Positions 28,807 to 38,198 of a DNA stretch of 64,000 bases are shown piece after piece. The position numbers and the translations under genes were made by a program. The stretch comes from Bradyrhizobium sp. Tv2a-2 (lineage in GTDB: Bacteria > Pseudomonadota > Alphaproteobacteria > Rhizobiales > Xanthobacteraceae): positions 421,640-485,639 of the forward strand of contig NZ_AXAI01000004.1 of assembly GCF_000472425.1 (NCBI RefSeq), read 5' to 3'. The notes below the pieces were generated by a model. That model made no database searches and was not told the origin of the DNA. It saw only the letters and a program-made list of their open reading frames with translations. How positions within the stretch are numbered: the stretch's first letter is position 1; each line of letters begins with the position of its first letter.

Positions 28807-29686
28807 AGGGTTTGGGCTTCGCCGGCTCGTTGCCAAGAGGAACATAGGGCGCAACGGGACCGGGGTCGGTCATCTTCGGCTGCGCATTGACGGCGAGCGG
28901 CATAGTGTCCGCCGAATCGGTATCGGCGAGGAACTTGTCCAGCATGCTCTCGATCGAGGACTTCGCCTGCTCCGAGCCGGTATCGCGCATGTCGTTATGC
29001 TGGAATTCGGTCTTGACGACGGTAATCCCCTCTTTCTCACAGATGTCCTCGTTCGGAACGACGCCGGGGTCGGCCTTGAACTGCGGATCATGCGAGCGGA
29101 ACGAGAGGATCTTGAACTTGCCGGAGGTGACGAAGGGCACACGCAGATTGTCGAGCGTGACGACCTTCTTGACCTCTTCGGGATACTGCTTGGCGAAGTA
29201 CATGGTGATGTCGCCGCCCATGGAATGACCGACCACGGTCAAATGATCATAGTCCGCGTTGGGCTGAACGTTCCGCATTTCCTCGACGGCGAATTTGATG
29301 TTGGCGACGCCGCGCTGGATCTGCTTCAGCCGGCCGACAAAGAGCTCGCCGGCCTTGGTCACCATGGGCGGATCGCTCGGTAGGTCATGCTGGATGCTGA
29401 CGACCATGTAGCCGCGCGCGGCAAAGATGTTGTTGATGAAGGAGTAGTCGGTGTTCTTGACCGTGTTGCCGTGGTTGAAGACCACCACCGGCAGCTTGAT
29501 CATGCCGGCATTGGCCTGCATCTCCTTGTCGCGACGGACGGCGATGTCGACCGGCACGGGCCGGTTGTCGCGCGACGCATCGTAGAACGTCAGAGACTCG
29601 TGCTTGATCGCCCATTTGCTGGCGGTGAAATAGCCCGCCACCATCAGGGCGCCGACCGACAAGAGAACCGTAATTCCACGCTTCAT
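28796..29686 (-). CDS. Secreted or membrane-anchored alpha/beta hydrolase
   Basis: 296 residues. N-terminal hydrophobic anchor (VLLSVGALMVAGYF), then an alpha/beta-hydrolase fold with PVVVFNHGN (oxyanion region) and the nucleophile elbow GHSMGG. An Asp and His later in the chain could complete the triad (FQHNDMRD contains a candidate His). It resembles platelet-activating-factor acetylhydrolase/dienelactone-type hydrolases. The substrate is unknown. A PhaR-type palindrome upstream makes an ester related to PHB metabolism worth considering, but that is inference. Confidence 0.82.
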   Translation of the reverse strand: MKRGITVLLSVGALMVAGYFTASKWAIKHESLTFYDASRDNRPVPVDIAVRRDKEMQANAGMIKLPVVVFNHGNTVKNTDYSFINNIFAARGYMVVSIQHDLPSDPPMVTKAGELFVGRLKQIQRGVANIKFAVEEMRNVQPNADYDHLTVVGHSMGGDITMYFAKQYPEEVKKVVTLDNLRVPFVTSGKFKILSFRSHDPQFKADPGVVPNEDICEKEGITVVKTEFQHNDMRDTGSEQAKSSIESMLDKFLADTDSADTMPLAVNAQPKMTDPGPVAPYVPLGNEPAKPKPFTQ

Positions 29687-29812
29687 TTTCGTCCTCGGAG
29701 ATGGGCGTGCTGCCCCAAGTCGAGTGCACTGGAAGTGAAAAACGCTCTATTCCCAGTATATGTAACGGCGACGTGACGGGAAGGCCAAATATTGTGAAAT
29801 GCCGGCCTGAAC

Positions 29813-29841
29813 GTTGTGCGTCGCACCTAATTGTTGCGCAA
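29813..29841 (-). promoter_or_regulatory. PhaR-type operator in front of the alpha/beta hydrolase
   Basis: TTGTGCGTCGCAC at 29814-29826; on the - strand it reads TGCGACGCACAA, an exact fit to the motif seen before the phasin gene. A smaller palindrome TTGCGCAA is at 29834-29841. The whole gap 29687-30001 otherwise has only the mipZ terminator. Confidence 0.55.
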
Positions 29842-29930
29842 TGGGAGAAAGTCGCCGTTCCGGCTGCATTTCGCCGATATTCAGACGTCTTCCGTCAAAG
29901 TCTGGTTCAAATCCTGTCTAAACAAACAAT

Positions 29931-29954
29931 AAAAAGCCCGCTTTCGCGGGCTTC
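29931..29954 (-). terminator. Rho-independent terminator of mipZ
   Basis: AAGCCCGC-tttc-GCGGGCTT; on the - strand the stem is followed by TTTTTATTGTTT. It lies 47 nt after the mipZ stop. Confidence 0.88.
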
Positions 29955-30001
29955 ACATTGCGCTAGATCAATCATGGGTAGTAGTTAATTACCGCGCCGC
30001 C

Positions 30002-30922
30002 TCAAGCGATAATGTCGTGCACCTCGAGCGGCTTGTCGACCTGGGTGAACCATTCGGCCCGGTTGGCAGCGCGGCGCCGGCCGCGCTCATCCAGCGGCAG
30101 CTTGAGCTGGCGCAACAGGCTCGTCACCTCCTCGCGCGCGGTGACGTGACCAAGCGACGGGCGGGTGCCGAGCGTCGCCTCGTCGATATCGTCGAGTGCT
30201 GTCAGCCCCCGCGGAAAGAACTCACGGTAGACCACGCGCTCGGCAAAACCGTCGATGGCGCGAAAACCGAGCTGGAAGGACAATTCCTTCAATCCGTCGG
30301 CCACGAGTTGCTTGTTGCGCGAGCCCAGCATCGAGAGGCGGTTGCGCACCACGATCCAGTCCGTCGTCGCACCGTCCAGTTGGCGGCGCTTGCGGCGGGT
30401 ATCCCGCACCATCTCGGCATAGTGGCTGGGGCCGGTCACGGCATAGGTCGCGGGATCGACCTGGCCCAGCACGTCGAAATCCAGGAAGCTGTCATTGATC
30501 GGCGTGACCAGGGTGTCGGCCATCGAATGGGCGAGCCGCATCAGGTAGCTGTCGGTTCCGGGCGTGTCGATGACGATGAAGTCGAACGTCCGCTCCACCG
30601 CGCTGACCGCCTCGACGAATTGCTGGAATTCTGAGTTCTCGTTGTCGGCGATCTGCATGGTCTCGCCGAGGCGAATGCAGCAATGCACCGGCAACTCGAG
30701 ATTGAGTCCGGTTCGCCGCGCCCAGGCGCTGCGGTTGTTGATGTAGCGGGTGAAGCTCTGCTGGCGGCAATCGAGATCGATGGTGGCGACGCGCTGGCCT
30801 GCCTTCAAAAGGGCAACCGCGATGTGCAACGCCGCGGTCGACTTCCCCGACCCGCCCTTCTCATTGCCCAGCACGACGACATGGGCAGAGCCCGATTGCC
30901 CTTGGCTAGCCTGCAGCAGCAT
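30002..30922 (-). CDS. mipZ: Division plane positioning ATPase MipZ
   Basis: 306 residues. ParA/MinD-type P-loop ATPase with deviant Walker A GNEKGGSGKSTAALH, ATIDLDCRQQSFTRYINNR and Walker B FIVIDTPGTDS. MipZ forms polar gradients from ParB and blocks FtsZ assembly near the poles in alphaproteobacteria. Its length and the LDCRQQSFTRY block, which differs from MinD and ParA, support MipZ. Divergent from panC; own terminator. Confidence 0.95.
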   Translation of the reverse strand: MLLQASQGQSGSAHVVVLGNEKGGSGKSTAALHIAVALLKAGQRVATIDLDCRQQSFTRYINNRSAWARRTGLNLELPVHCCIRLGETMQIADNENSEFQQFVEAVSAVERTFDFIVIDTPGTDSYLMRLAHSMADTLVTPINDSFLDFDVLGQVDPATYAVTGPSHYAEMVRDTRRKRRQLDGATTDWIVVRNRLSMLGSRNKQLVADGLKELSFQLGFRAIDGFAERVVYREFFPRGLTALDDIDEATLGTRPSLGHVTAREEVTSLLRQLKLPLDERGRRRAANRAEWFTQVDKPLEVHDIIA

Positions 30923-31234
30923 GTTTTGACCCCTTGCGCATCTTCGAGTCGCGCGCGTTCGCGGTCAAGCGAAATGCGCGCGATGCGTATTAAATCGAGC
31001 TCGTTCGTCTTAATGATGAATCGCCCGCGGCCGTTGCATCGTCTGTGCTCGATCCGACAAATTTTTCGCGGGTGATGCACGCGATCAACACGTCGATGCC
31101 AATCGACGCGCGTGGCGCAGCAACGTTGGTCTTGCTAGAGTCGGCTTGCGTGCAAATACGCCGCCCGCTTGCCAACGCCGTCTGCGCGTGGAAAGGCGAG
31201 ACGCGCCGTTCCGACCTCAACTCGCCGAGCCCAG
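30923..31234. other. Divergent intergenic region mipZ / panC
   Basis: 312 bp between the divergent genes, which must hold both promoters. TTAA occurs twice near 30990-31013, but not with the 7 nt spacing of a CtrA site. No coding sequence seen. Confidence 0.45.
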
Positions 31235-32086
31235 ATGCCCCGCACTCCCCAGATCGTCCGCACAGTTCCCGCTTTGCGGCGTGCCGTAGATCATCTCCGC
31301 AGCCGCAAGGCCACCGTCGCGTTGGTGCCGACCATGGGTGCCCTCCATGACGGCCATGTGGCGCTGGTCCGGCTTGCCAAGCGCCGCGCCGACAAGGTCG
31401 TCGTCTCTATCTTCGTGAATCCGACTCAGTTCGCACCGACAGAGGATTTCGGCGCCTATCCGCGGACCTGGAAGGAAGATGTCGCAAAGCTTGCAGCGGA
31501 GAAGACCGACCTGATCTGGCATCCCGACGCCAAGGCGATGTACCCGGACGGCTTTTCCACCCGCGTCGTGCCGGAGGGGCCGGCAACCGTGGGCCTCGAG
31601 GACCGCTTCCGCCCGCACTTCTTCGGCGGGGTCGCGACCGTGGTGGCCAAATTGTTCACCCAGGTGCGGCCCGATGTTGCGATTTTTGGCGAGAAGGACT
31701 TCCAGCAATTGCGGGTGGTGACGCGGATGGCTGATGACCTCGATCTCGGCGTCAGGGTGGTCGGGTCGAAGACGGTGCGCGAACGCGACGGGCTCGCGAT
31801 GTCCTCCCGCAACGTCTACCTGTCGGCGGAGGAACGGCGGATCGCCCCCGAGCTTCACCGCGCCATGAAGGAGAGCGCCCGGCTGTTGCGCGGTGGCACC
31901 GACATCGAGACCGCGATGGCCGCGGGCAGCGAGATCATCGCCGCGGCGGGCTTTGCCCTCGACTACTTCGAGCTCCGCCACTCCGAAACGCTGGCCCCAG
32001 TGACCTCAATCAAGGACGGCCCGCTGCGGATCGTGGTTGCCGCCCGCCTCGGCAAGACCCGGTTGATCGACAATATCGGGGTTTGA
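31235..32086 (+). CDS. panC: Pantothenate synthetase
   Basis: 283 residues from the ATG at 31235 (the frame opens earlier at 31169 but lacks family sequence). ATP-dependent condensation of pantoate with beta-alanine. Motifs: [15 protein letters not shown] (HIGH-like), [37 protein letters not shown] (KMSKS-like). panB is not adjacent in this window. Ribosome site is weak. Confidence 0.96.
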   Translation: MPRTPQIVRTVPALRRAVDHLRSRKATVALVPTMGALHDGHVALVRLAKRRADKVVVSIFVNPTQFAPTEDFGAYPRTWKEDVAKLAAEKTDLIWHPDAKAMYPDGFSTRVVPEGPATVGLEDRFRPHFFGGVATVVAKLFTQVRPDVAIFGEKDFQQLRVVTRMADDLDLGVRVVGSKTVRERDGLAMSSRNVYLSAEERRIAPELHRAMKESARLLRGGTDIETAMAAGSEIIAAAGFALDYFELRHSETLAPVTSIKDGPLRIVVAARLGKTRLIDNIGV

Positions 32087-32134
32087 GCTTCTGCGAACGC
32101 GGGAGGTCCCCGCCTCTTATCGGGAGAGATGAAG

Positions 32135-32575
32135 CTACAGCAGTCCCAGTTCGCGCAGCTCGCGGCGCATCGGTTCCGGCATGGCGGCAAGGCCGGTGGC
32201 CGAGGTCTTGGTGAGATCCGGCGGGGCGTCAGCCTGCTTCAGGTAGCGCCATCCCTGGAACGGTCGCATCGGCCGCGGCGAGACCGCGATCACCCTGGGC
32301 TGCATCACGATCCGGCAGCGCCCGATGCCGTCCTTGTCGCGGAACGGCTCGATGGCGACGATTTTCTCTCTGGCAGCGACCTCACCGCGGATCACCCAAT
32401 AGAGCGAGCCGCCAGCAAGGATGTCCTCGATGCGCTTCGGCGTCATCCGGGTGATGTGGATGTGGCGCTGGGGCAGGCCCTTGGCCTTGGCCACCTTCAT
32501 GCGTTCCGCAACCCGTCCCTTCAGATCTTTCACGGAATCGCAGCCAACGGCCAGCTTGATCAGATGAAGCGTCAT
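32135..32575 (-). CDS. DUF1489 family protein
   Basis: 146 residues, cytosolic. Conserved alphaproteobacterial family: MTLHLIKLAVGCDSV start, RHIHITRMTPKR, GGSLYWVIRG and RPFQGWRYL. No biochemical function is known to me. It is convergent to panC and 34 nt downstream of the next gene on its own strand, so possibly co-transcribed with it. Confidence 0.87.
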   Translation of the reverse strand: MTLHLIKLAVGCDSVKDLKGRVAERMKVAKAKGLPQRHIHITRMTPKRIEDILAGGSLYWVIRGEVAAREKIVAIEPFRDKDGIGRCRIVMQPRVIAVSPRPMRPFQGWRYLKQADAPPDLTKTSATGLAAMPEPMRRELRELGLL

Positions 32576-32609
32576 GATTGGTCAAACCTAACGGTCGCGG
32601 GATGCCCGA

Positions 32610-33596
32610 TCAATCATTCGACGCCGCAGGTGCCGACGGCGCTGGGGAAATCTGCGTCGGCTGAGCTGCGGGCGCAGGTTGCGGATGCGGCGGCTGCTTG
32701 GCGGCGGACTTCTTTGCCGCAGACGCGGCCGGCGCTGGCGATTGCGAAGGCGCGGGGCTCGGACGTGCCGCGGGCGCTGCTGCGGTTGCCGGCGCCGGCT
32801 TCTCGCGCGCGGTGGGCTCGGGCGACATGATGCTGACGGGCGGAATCGAGTTCGAGGATGGGAAGTCGGCATTGGTCGGTCTGCCCGTGGGCACCGAAGG
32901 CGGATAGCCCGCAAGCGCCCCAATCCCCGGCGCCGCGGCAACAGCGGCCGGCGGCGGCGCGGTCCAGATCGTGGCGTAGCGGTTGACGAGCCCCTCATAG
33001 AGGTGCTCGTCCATGTTGGTGATGATCTGGTGGTTGTCGGTCAGCGCGCGAAAAACCGTGCATTCGGTCGGCGTACAATGGTCGCGTACCTGCAGCACCT
33101 GCGCCACGATGCCATAGCGATCGTGCTCGATCGAACGGCGCAGCGCCTGCAGTTCCGGCGTCATGCTCTTGCCTGCGGTTGCAGCATCGCCAGAGGCGGT
33201 CAGCCGCGAAATCTGGCCGGCGACATAGCTCACCGCAGCGGCGGTGGATTCCGCCGAGGCAAACACCGCCTTTTCGCAGACCCCGAGCACCATGTCGCCG
33301 GCGAGATCATCAAGACAGGCGAGCGAGGGAATCGCAGCAGTCGAAGCAGGCGTCATCCGCGCCTCGCCGCCGGCACCGCGGGTTGCGGTTGTGCCAGAGC
33401 CGCGAATGGTCGCCGCCACCGCAATCCCGACCGCGAGCAGCGCGATGACGGTGAGCGCACCGTTGGCGACCGACCTCTCGGCGCGCACCACCGTGATCAG
33501 CGTCAACAGGCCGAAGAAGACTGCGGCGGCAAGCGTCAGCCACATGGGAAACGCCGACGATATCTGGTCGAGTGACGTAGGCCATGCCCAATTCAT
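32610..33596 (-). CDS. Membrane protein with Pro/Ala-rich C-terminus, function unknown
   Basis: 328 residues. Two hydrophobic segments in the first 65 residues (WLTLAAAVFFGLLTLI and GALTVIALLAVGIAVAA), then a folded region with four Cys (SLACLDDLAGDMVLGVCEKA and RDHCTPTECTVFRALTDN), then about 110 residues of Pro/Ala/Ser-rich low complexity. The Cys pairs suggest disulfides, hence a periplasmic domain. No known domain recognised. It precedes the DUF1489 gene. Confidence 0.75.
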   Translation of the reverse strand: MNWAWPTSLDQISSAFPMWLTLAAAVFFGLLTLITVVRAERSVANGALTVIALLAVGIAVAATIRGSGTTATRGAGGEARMTPASTAAIPSLACLDDLAGDMVLGVCEKAVFASAESTAAAVSYVAGQISRLTASGDAATAGKSMTPELQALRRSIEHDRYGIVAQVLQVRDHCTPTECTVFRALTDNHQIITNMDEHLYEGLVNRYATIWTAPPPAAVAAAPGIGALAGYPPSVPTGRPTNADFPSSNSIPPVSIMSPEPTAREKPAPATAAAPAARPSPAPSQSPAPAASAAKKSAAKQPPHPQPAPAAQPTQISPAPSAPAASND

Positions 33597-33869
33597 GCGT
33601 ATTCGTTCCTGAGCCAGCCTGACGCATATTCAACGATGCCGGATGCCGCTGCAAGCGCATGGAGCACTTGGCAGAATTGCTATGAACCGGTTTCTCGGCA
33701 CGACTTGCGCGGGTTCCGCAGCGTGGCTATGGCCGTAGCGGCTCCGGAGCGGAGGAGCGCCTCTCGGCACTTGGGCCGCAGGCGTTCCTCTGTCGATACG
33801 GCTTCACGCGCAAGTTCTGCGCGCTGGGTGTCAGGCCTTCGTCCGTTTTCGGCAATGCTGCGCGCAGCC

Positions 33870-34073
33870 TCACGACATCGCCAGCTGGCTTTCCTTCGCG
33901 ACCCGCTCGAACGCTTCCGTGGAGCTCTTGATCCGGTATTGGCAATCATCGCCGTCGCTCGGGAGCTGGCGCATCACCTCATAGGTACCGGTCGCGGCCG
34001 GACGCGAGATATTGCTCGCAGTGAAGTACACGGTCGATCCAACGGGGAATTTGTGCTTCAACGCCCTCTCCAT
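33870..34073 (-). CDS. Small conserved hypothetical protein
   Basis: 67 residues from the ATG at 34073 (MERALKHKFPVGSTVYF); the frame is open to 34136. A compact beta-rich protein: FPVGSTVYFTAS, GTYEVMRQLPSDGDDCQYRIKSS and an acidic/basic tail. It looks like a small SH3-like barrel of the kind seen in many Bradyrhizobium hypothetical proteins. Isolated; flanking gaps show no other gene. Confidence 0.6.
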   Translation of the reverse strand: MERALKHKFPVGSTVYFTASNISRPAATGTYEVMRQLPSDGDDCQYRIKSSTEAFERVAKESQLAMS

Positions 34074-34295
34074 CACACCATTATACCGGGCCGCTGCTTC
34101 TTTGGTCCCTAAGCTTGCGGCCTCATGGATAACCACCCGGGGCGGGGTATAGCACGCGCCAGCGCGAATTGGCCAGCCTCATAGCGGCATGGCAAATCCG
34201 CATTTTTTCTTTCGTTTCAGGGCGATAGCCGATTACCGGAGGCTATCCGAAGCCGACGGCCGAGGGGGCCTGCCCGCCGCCGGGACCCGGCTTTA

Positions 34296-34664
34296 TCAGG
34301 CCGTGTGCGGCAGCTTGCCGTCGGGGCTCGCCTTGTCCACGGCAAGCGGTAGCTGGTGCGCCAGCACCTCCGCCACCTGGTCGATGGGAATGTGGTACCT
34401 GGCGGCGATCTGCCGGACGGTGTCGTTACCCAGCACCTGACTGACTTGGTCGGCGGTGATCGGCAGGTTCTGTCCATTGCCGATCCAGGACTTGACCTGA
34501 TCGCCGAGACCGGACTGCTGGAGCTTGGCGACGACAGCGGAAAGGCCGCCCTGACCGCCGGTGCCCATGACCTCGCTCATCACCACCGGCAACACGGCTG
34601 CGCCGAGCTGGCTGAGTGCGCTTCGGAAGGCCGGATTGTTCTCCAGTGAATCGAGGATGCCCAT
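34296..34664 (-). CDS. YidB-like protein (DUF937)
   Basis: 122 residues from the ATG at 34664 (AAAGGGA 7 nt upstream); another ATG at 34670. Glycine-rich helical repeat: MGILDSLENNPAFRSALSQLG, GGQGGLSAVVAKLQQSGLG, SWIGNGQNLPITADQVSQVLG. These match the YidB/DUF937 family of abundant, poorly understood bacterial proteins. Single gene. Confidence 0.85.
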   Translation of the reverse strand: MGILDSLENNPAFRSALSQLGAAVLPVVMSEVMGTGGQGGLSAVVAKLQQSGLGDQVKSWIGNGQNLPITADQVSQVLGNDTVRQIAARYHIPIDQVAEVLAHQLPLAVDKASPDGKLPHTA

Positions 34665-34765
34665 GGTCATTCCCTTTGCTTGAGCTCTGCTCGCTACCGA
34701 AGATTTGGGCGCGTTCGCGACCGTCCGTCAAGCCGCGAACGCCGTCTTATTGAATGTCGCTTCGC

Positions 34766-35425
34766 TCAAACGGTCTCGAACTTCTCGATCCGAAGCGTCT
34801 CGGCAAGTCCCGCTTCCGTCCATTCGCGAAACGCCGGCAGCGCCATCATCGTCTCCATGTAGGCTTTCGCCTCCGCGCCGAGGTCGACCGCATAGGTGCG
34901 GAAGCGATGCACCACCGGCGCATACATCGCGTCCGCGCCGCAAAACGCGCCGAACAGGAACGGGCCGCCCTTGCCATGGCGTTGCCGGCAATCGCGCCAG
35001 ATCTCCTCGATCCGCACGATATTGGCCTTGGCATCGGCGGACAGCGCGACCGGACCGACCGGCCGGTGCAGGTTCATGCCGCATTCATTGCGCAAGGGCA
35101 TGAAGCCTGAATGCATCTCCGCCGAGATCGAGCGCGCATGCGCCCGCATGGAGCGGTTCTCGGGCCAGAGTTTTGCCTGCGGAAAACGCTCGGCGAGATA
35201 TTCGATGATGGCAAGCGAATCCCACACCGTGATGTCGCCATCCACCAGCGCAGGCACCTTACCCGCGCGCGAAAAACTCAGGATACGCTGCTTGTCGGCG
35301 GGATTGTCGGTGTAGAGCGGAACGAACACTTCCTCGAAGGGGATGTCGTTGGCGCGCAGCGCCAGCCACGGCCGCATCGACCATGACGAATAATTCTTGT
35401 TGCCGATCACGAGGGTCAGGGTCAT
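34766..35425 (-). CDS. Glutathione S-transferase family protein
   Basis: 219 residues. Thioredoxin-like N-domain with NKNYSSWSMRPWLAL (the catalytic Ser/Tyr region), GKVPALVDGDITVWDSLAI (cis-Pro and glutathione gamma-glutamyl site) and an all-helical C-domain. Likely conjugation or isomerisation using glutathione; substrate unknown. Single gene. Confidence 0.9.
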   Translation of the reverse strand: MTLTLVIGNKNYSSWSMRPWLALRANDIPFEEVFVPLYTDNPADKQRILSFSRAGKVPALVDGDITVWDSLAIIEYLAERFPQAKLWPENRSMRAHARSISAEMHSGFMPLRNECGMNLHRPVGPVALSADAKANIVRIEEIWRDCRQRHGKGGPFLFGAFCGADAMYAPVVHRFRTYAVDLGAEAKAYMETMMALPAFREWTEAGLAETLRIEKFETV

Positions 35426-35535
35426 CCCGGACGAATCCTTTTACAGGTATGGTGACGCGAGCGCCTGAGCGCTTTTTTGATCGAGCGCGATCCGTTCGGA
35501 TCCTGCTCTAGCACGTCCGCAACGAGGCAGCGAGC

Positions 35536-36213
35536 ATGGGGTCCTATTCGGTCGACATTCTGGCGGTCGGCTTTTTCATCCTGGAATGGCTGGTCTACGC
35601 CGTCACGCTGGAGCACACAGCCTATGGCCGCGACAGCCTGTCGGCGCGGATGAACGTCTATCGCGAGGTCTGGGTACGCCGGCTGCTCGACCGCGAGGCG
35701 CGGATGGTCGACATGCAGATCATGGCCTCGCTGCAGAACGGCACCGCCTTTTTCGCCTCGACCAGCGCCTTTGCCATCGGCGGGTCACTGGCGCTGTTGC
35801 GCGCTGGTCCTGACGCCGCGATCATCCTGGGCAAGCTGCCCGTCGATTTGAGCCAGTCGGCGCATCTGTGGGAGGTCAAATGCGTCGGCCTGATCCTGAT
35901 CTTCGTCTACACCTTCTTCAAATTCGCCTGGGCTTACCGTCTGTTCAACTATGTCGCGATCCTCTATGGCGCGATGCCGCCGGCCGGACACCGTGACACG
36001 CCACAGGCTGAGGCGCATGTGTTGCGCACCACCCGCCTGTTCGAGGCGGCGGGCCGGCACTTCAACCGCGGCCAGCGCGCCTTCTTCTTTGCGCTCGGCT
36101 ATCTTGGCTGGTTCATCAGCCCGTGGGTGCTATTCGTGACGACGGCCGCGGTCGTCATCGTGACCTGGCGGCGGCAATTTGCGTCCACGGCCTGGCAGGC
36201 AATGGGAAGCTAA
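35536..36213 (+). CDS. DUF599 membrane protein
   Basis: 225 residues with four predicted membrane segments (ILAVGFFILEWLVYAVTL, FAIGGSLALLRAG, VGLILIFVYTFFKFAWAY, WVLFVTTAAVVIVTW). Conserved RMNVYREVWVRRLLDREARMVDMQI between helices 1 and 2 is in line with DUF599. Function unknown. A family A repeat starts at its stop codon. Confidence 0.87.
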   Translation: MGSYSVDILAVGFFILEWLVYAVTLEHTAYGRDSLSARMNVYREVWVRRLLDREARMVDMQIMASLQNGTAFFASTSAFAIGGSLALLRAGPDAAIILGKLPVDLSQSAHLWEVKCVGLILIFVYTFFKFAWAYRLFNYVAILYGAMPPAGHRDTPQAEAHVLRTTRLFEAAGRHFNRGQRAFFFALGYLGWFISPWVLFVTTAAVVIVTWRRQFASTAWQAMGS

Positions 36214-36314
36214 AGCATGATCCGGAAAAGTGTGTAGCGGTTTTCCGAAAAGATCATGCTCAATCAAAGACCTAAAACGCGATGACGATTCAACCAAACC
36301 TCATCGCGCTTTAG
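36212..36314 (-). repeat. Intergenic repeat, family A copy 2 (inverted)
   Basis: Same family as 26818-26922, opposite orientation. It begins inside the stop of the DUF599 gene and its other end (CGCGCTTTA) contains the TAA stop of the TolA-like gene, so the repeat fills the entire convergent gap. Confidence 0.88.
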
Positions 36315-37240
36315 GAGAAGTCTTGCGGCGTGAAGGAGAGGTCGAGCACTTTCCATTCTCCGTAGCGGTCCGCGGGCAGCATGTCATAGGGCTGGCAGTC
36401 TGACAGCGCCTGGGCCGCGCTCTCCTTCATGTCCAGCGCTTTTACGGACGCGGAGCCTTCGATCAGGATCGGCTCGGCCGCAAGCCGCGCCTGCGGCGTC
36501 ATCAGCACGCGCAATCTGACAAAGACATTGTCGGAGCGCGCCACGGAAGCCGGCAGCTTCGCGCAGGTCTTCAGATGCTCGCGGAACTTTGCGACCACGT
36601 TTGAGGCGATATTGGCCGCTGACGACGCGTTGGCGTCGGTCCCGTCGCCCGGTTTGTCGCTGGATGAGCTTGGAAGCGGCGGCAGCGCGTCCGGCAGGCC
36701 GAGCATGACGCCATATTTGACTGTCACGTCTGGCTCGGGCGGCGTGTAGGCCGGCTGCTGTTGCTGTTGCGACGCCACCGGCATTGTCGGCGGCGGCGTC
36801 GAAGACGGCTGCTGTGTGGGTTGCGGCTGTGTGGGTTGCGGCTGTGCGGGTTGCGTTTGGGCGGATTGCGGCTGCGCGGGTTGCGGCTGCGCGGCGGCCG
36901 CAGCCTCGCGTCGATCGGCCCCCCCGGCGCGCGGCTGTTGCTTGGCCGGAGCGGCAGCGGGCGGCGACGGTGGCGCCGCTGGCGGCGACGAAGCGGCCTG
37001 CTGCGCGGGCGCGGTGACGTCCTCCTTCGGGAACTGCAGCTGCAGCTTGTCGCTATCGGGCTTCGGCTCGTCCGGCTTTTTCGCAATCTCGTCCGGCGTG
37101 ACGAGATCGACGGCGATCGGCTCGGCCGTCACTGTGCCGAACGGATGCACCTCGCTGAACAGCACGACGAGCCCGAGCAGCAGAAGATGCGCGAGCGCTG
37201 ACGCCGTTATGCCCGGCTGGATGAGCTGCCGAACGTGCAT
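36311..37240 (-). CDS. TolA/TonB-like envelope protein
   Basis: 309 residues. N-terminal membrane anchor (ITASALAHLLLLGLVVLF), a long Pro/Gln/Ala linker with tandem QPQPAQ/QPTQPQ units that would span the periplasm, and a C-terminal TolA/TonB-type domain (VVAKFREHLKTCAKLP, VRLRVLMTPQARLAAEP, SDCQPYDMLP with a Cys pair). This matches proteins annotated as TolA-like in Bradyrhizobium. It is not next to tolQR or exbBD, so its motor partner is elsewhere. The stop codon is inside a repeat. Confidence 0.82.
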   Translation of the reverse strand: MHVRQLIQPGITASALAHLLLLGLVVLFSEVHPFGTVTAEPIAVDLVTPDEIAKKPDEPKPDSDKLQLQFPKEDVTAPAQQAASSPPAAPPSPPAAAPAKQQPRAGGADRREAAAAAQPQPAQPQSAQTQPAQPQPTQPQPTQQPSSTPPPTMPVASQQQQQPAYTPPEPDVTVKYGVMLGLPDALPPLPSSSSDKPGDGTDANASSAANIASNVVAKFREHLKTCAKLPASVARSDNVFVRLRVLMTPQARLAAEPILIEGSASVKALDMKESAAQALSDCQPYDMLPADRYGEWKVLDLSFTPQDFS

Positions 37241-37300
37241 TGCAATTGACCGAATAGATTGCCGTCCCCGGTCGCAATGATACTGGTTACTGCTGCGGCC

Positions 37301-38119
37301 TCAATCCCATTTCGGCGCGAATCCGAAATCGGTCATGCGTCCCTTGGGATTATGAAGCGCGAAAATCGCTTTCATTTCCTCGTCGGTGAGCTCGAAATCG
37401 AAAATATCGAGGTTTTCCGACAACCGCTCGATCTTCGAGGTCCGCGGGACCGCCGGGACATTCTGCTGGACGAGCCAGCGCAGGCAAACCTGCGCCGGCG
37501 TCTTGCGGTAGAAGCGGCCGATCCGACCCAGCGTCTCGTCGGTCTTGATCTTGCCCTTGGCCACGGGGCTATAGGCAACCAGCGCCATTCCGGCTTGCGC
37601 GCACGCAGCCATCACTTTGCTCTGGTCGAGATAGGGATGATATTCGACCTGGTCGCAGACCAGCGGCTCGGGACAGGCCTTCACCGCTTGCTCGATCAGC
37701 GCCACCGTGAAGTTGGAGACGCCGATGTGACGCGCGAGCCCCATGCTTTTGGCGTGCGCAAGCGCGCCGAGCGTCTCGGCCAGCGGCACCTGCGGGTTGG
37801 GCCAGTGCAGCAGCAACAGGTCGACGTAGGGCTGGCGCAGCCTGACCAGGCTCTCCTTTGCCGAGCGCTCCAGCTCGTGCGGAGCGAAATGATTGGTCCA
37901 GATCTTGGTGGTGAGGAAGATCTCGTCGCGCTTCACGCCGGAGGCGCGTATGCCGTCGCCAACCTCGCGCTCGTTGTCATAAGCCTGCGCGGTGTCGAGA
38001 TGGCGATAGCCGAGCTTCAGCGCCTGCTCGACGATGCGTGCGCAGGTTCGCCCGCGTAGCTCCCAGGTGCCAAGTCCGATCGCGGGAATTCTGGCACCAT
38101 TGGCTTCGATGACATGCAT
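37301..38119 (-). CDS. Aldo/keto reductase
   Basis: 272 residues, NADPH-dependent oxidoreductase. Catalytic tetrad visible: Asp and Tyr in YRHLDTAQAYDNEREVG, Lys in FLTTKIW, His in LLLHWPNPQ. Also GVSNF and VAYSPVAKGK cofactor segments. Nearest in style to 2,5-diketo-D-gluconate reductases (DkgA/DkgB); the true substrate is unknown. Single gene. Confidence 0.94.
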   Translation of the reverse strand: MHVIEANGARIPAIGLGTWELRGRTCARIVEQALKLGYRHLDTAQAYDNEREVGDGIRASGVKRDEIFLTTKIWTNHFAPHELERSAKESLVRLRQPYVDLLLLHWPNPQVPLAETLGALAHAKSMGLARHIGVSNFTVALIEQAVKACPEPLVCDQVEYHPYLDQSKVMAACAQAGMALVAYSPVAKGKIKTDETLGRIGRFYRKTPAQVCLRWLVQQNVPAVPRTSKIERLSENLDIFDFELTDEEMKAIFALHNPKGRMTDFGFAPKWD

Positions 38120-38198
38120 GGCAGAGACTCGAAAAGCGTTACACGGGTATTATGTCCCGCGCGAGTGCCTCTGCCAACCGTGGCCCCGACAGGCCTGA

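Noticed and set aside
30985..31015. CtrA-binding site before mipZ
   Set aside because: Two TTAA elements are present but the spacing is not the required 7 nt.
36761..37280. Cys/Gly-rich and Arg/Leu-rich + strand frames opposite the TolA-like gene
   Set aside because: They mirror the Pro/Gln/Ala-rich linker of the real gene and have no start context.
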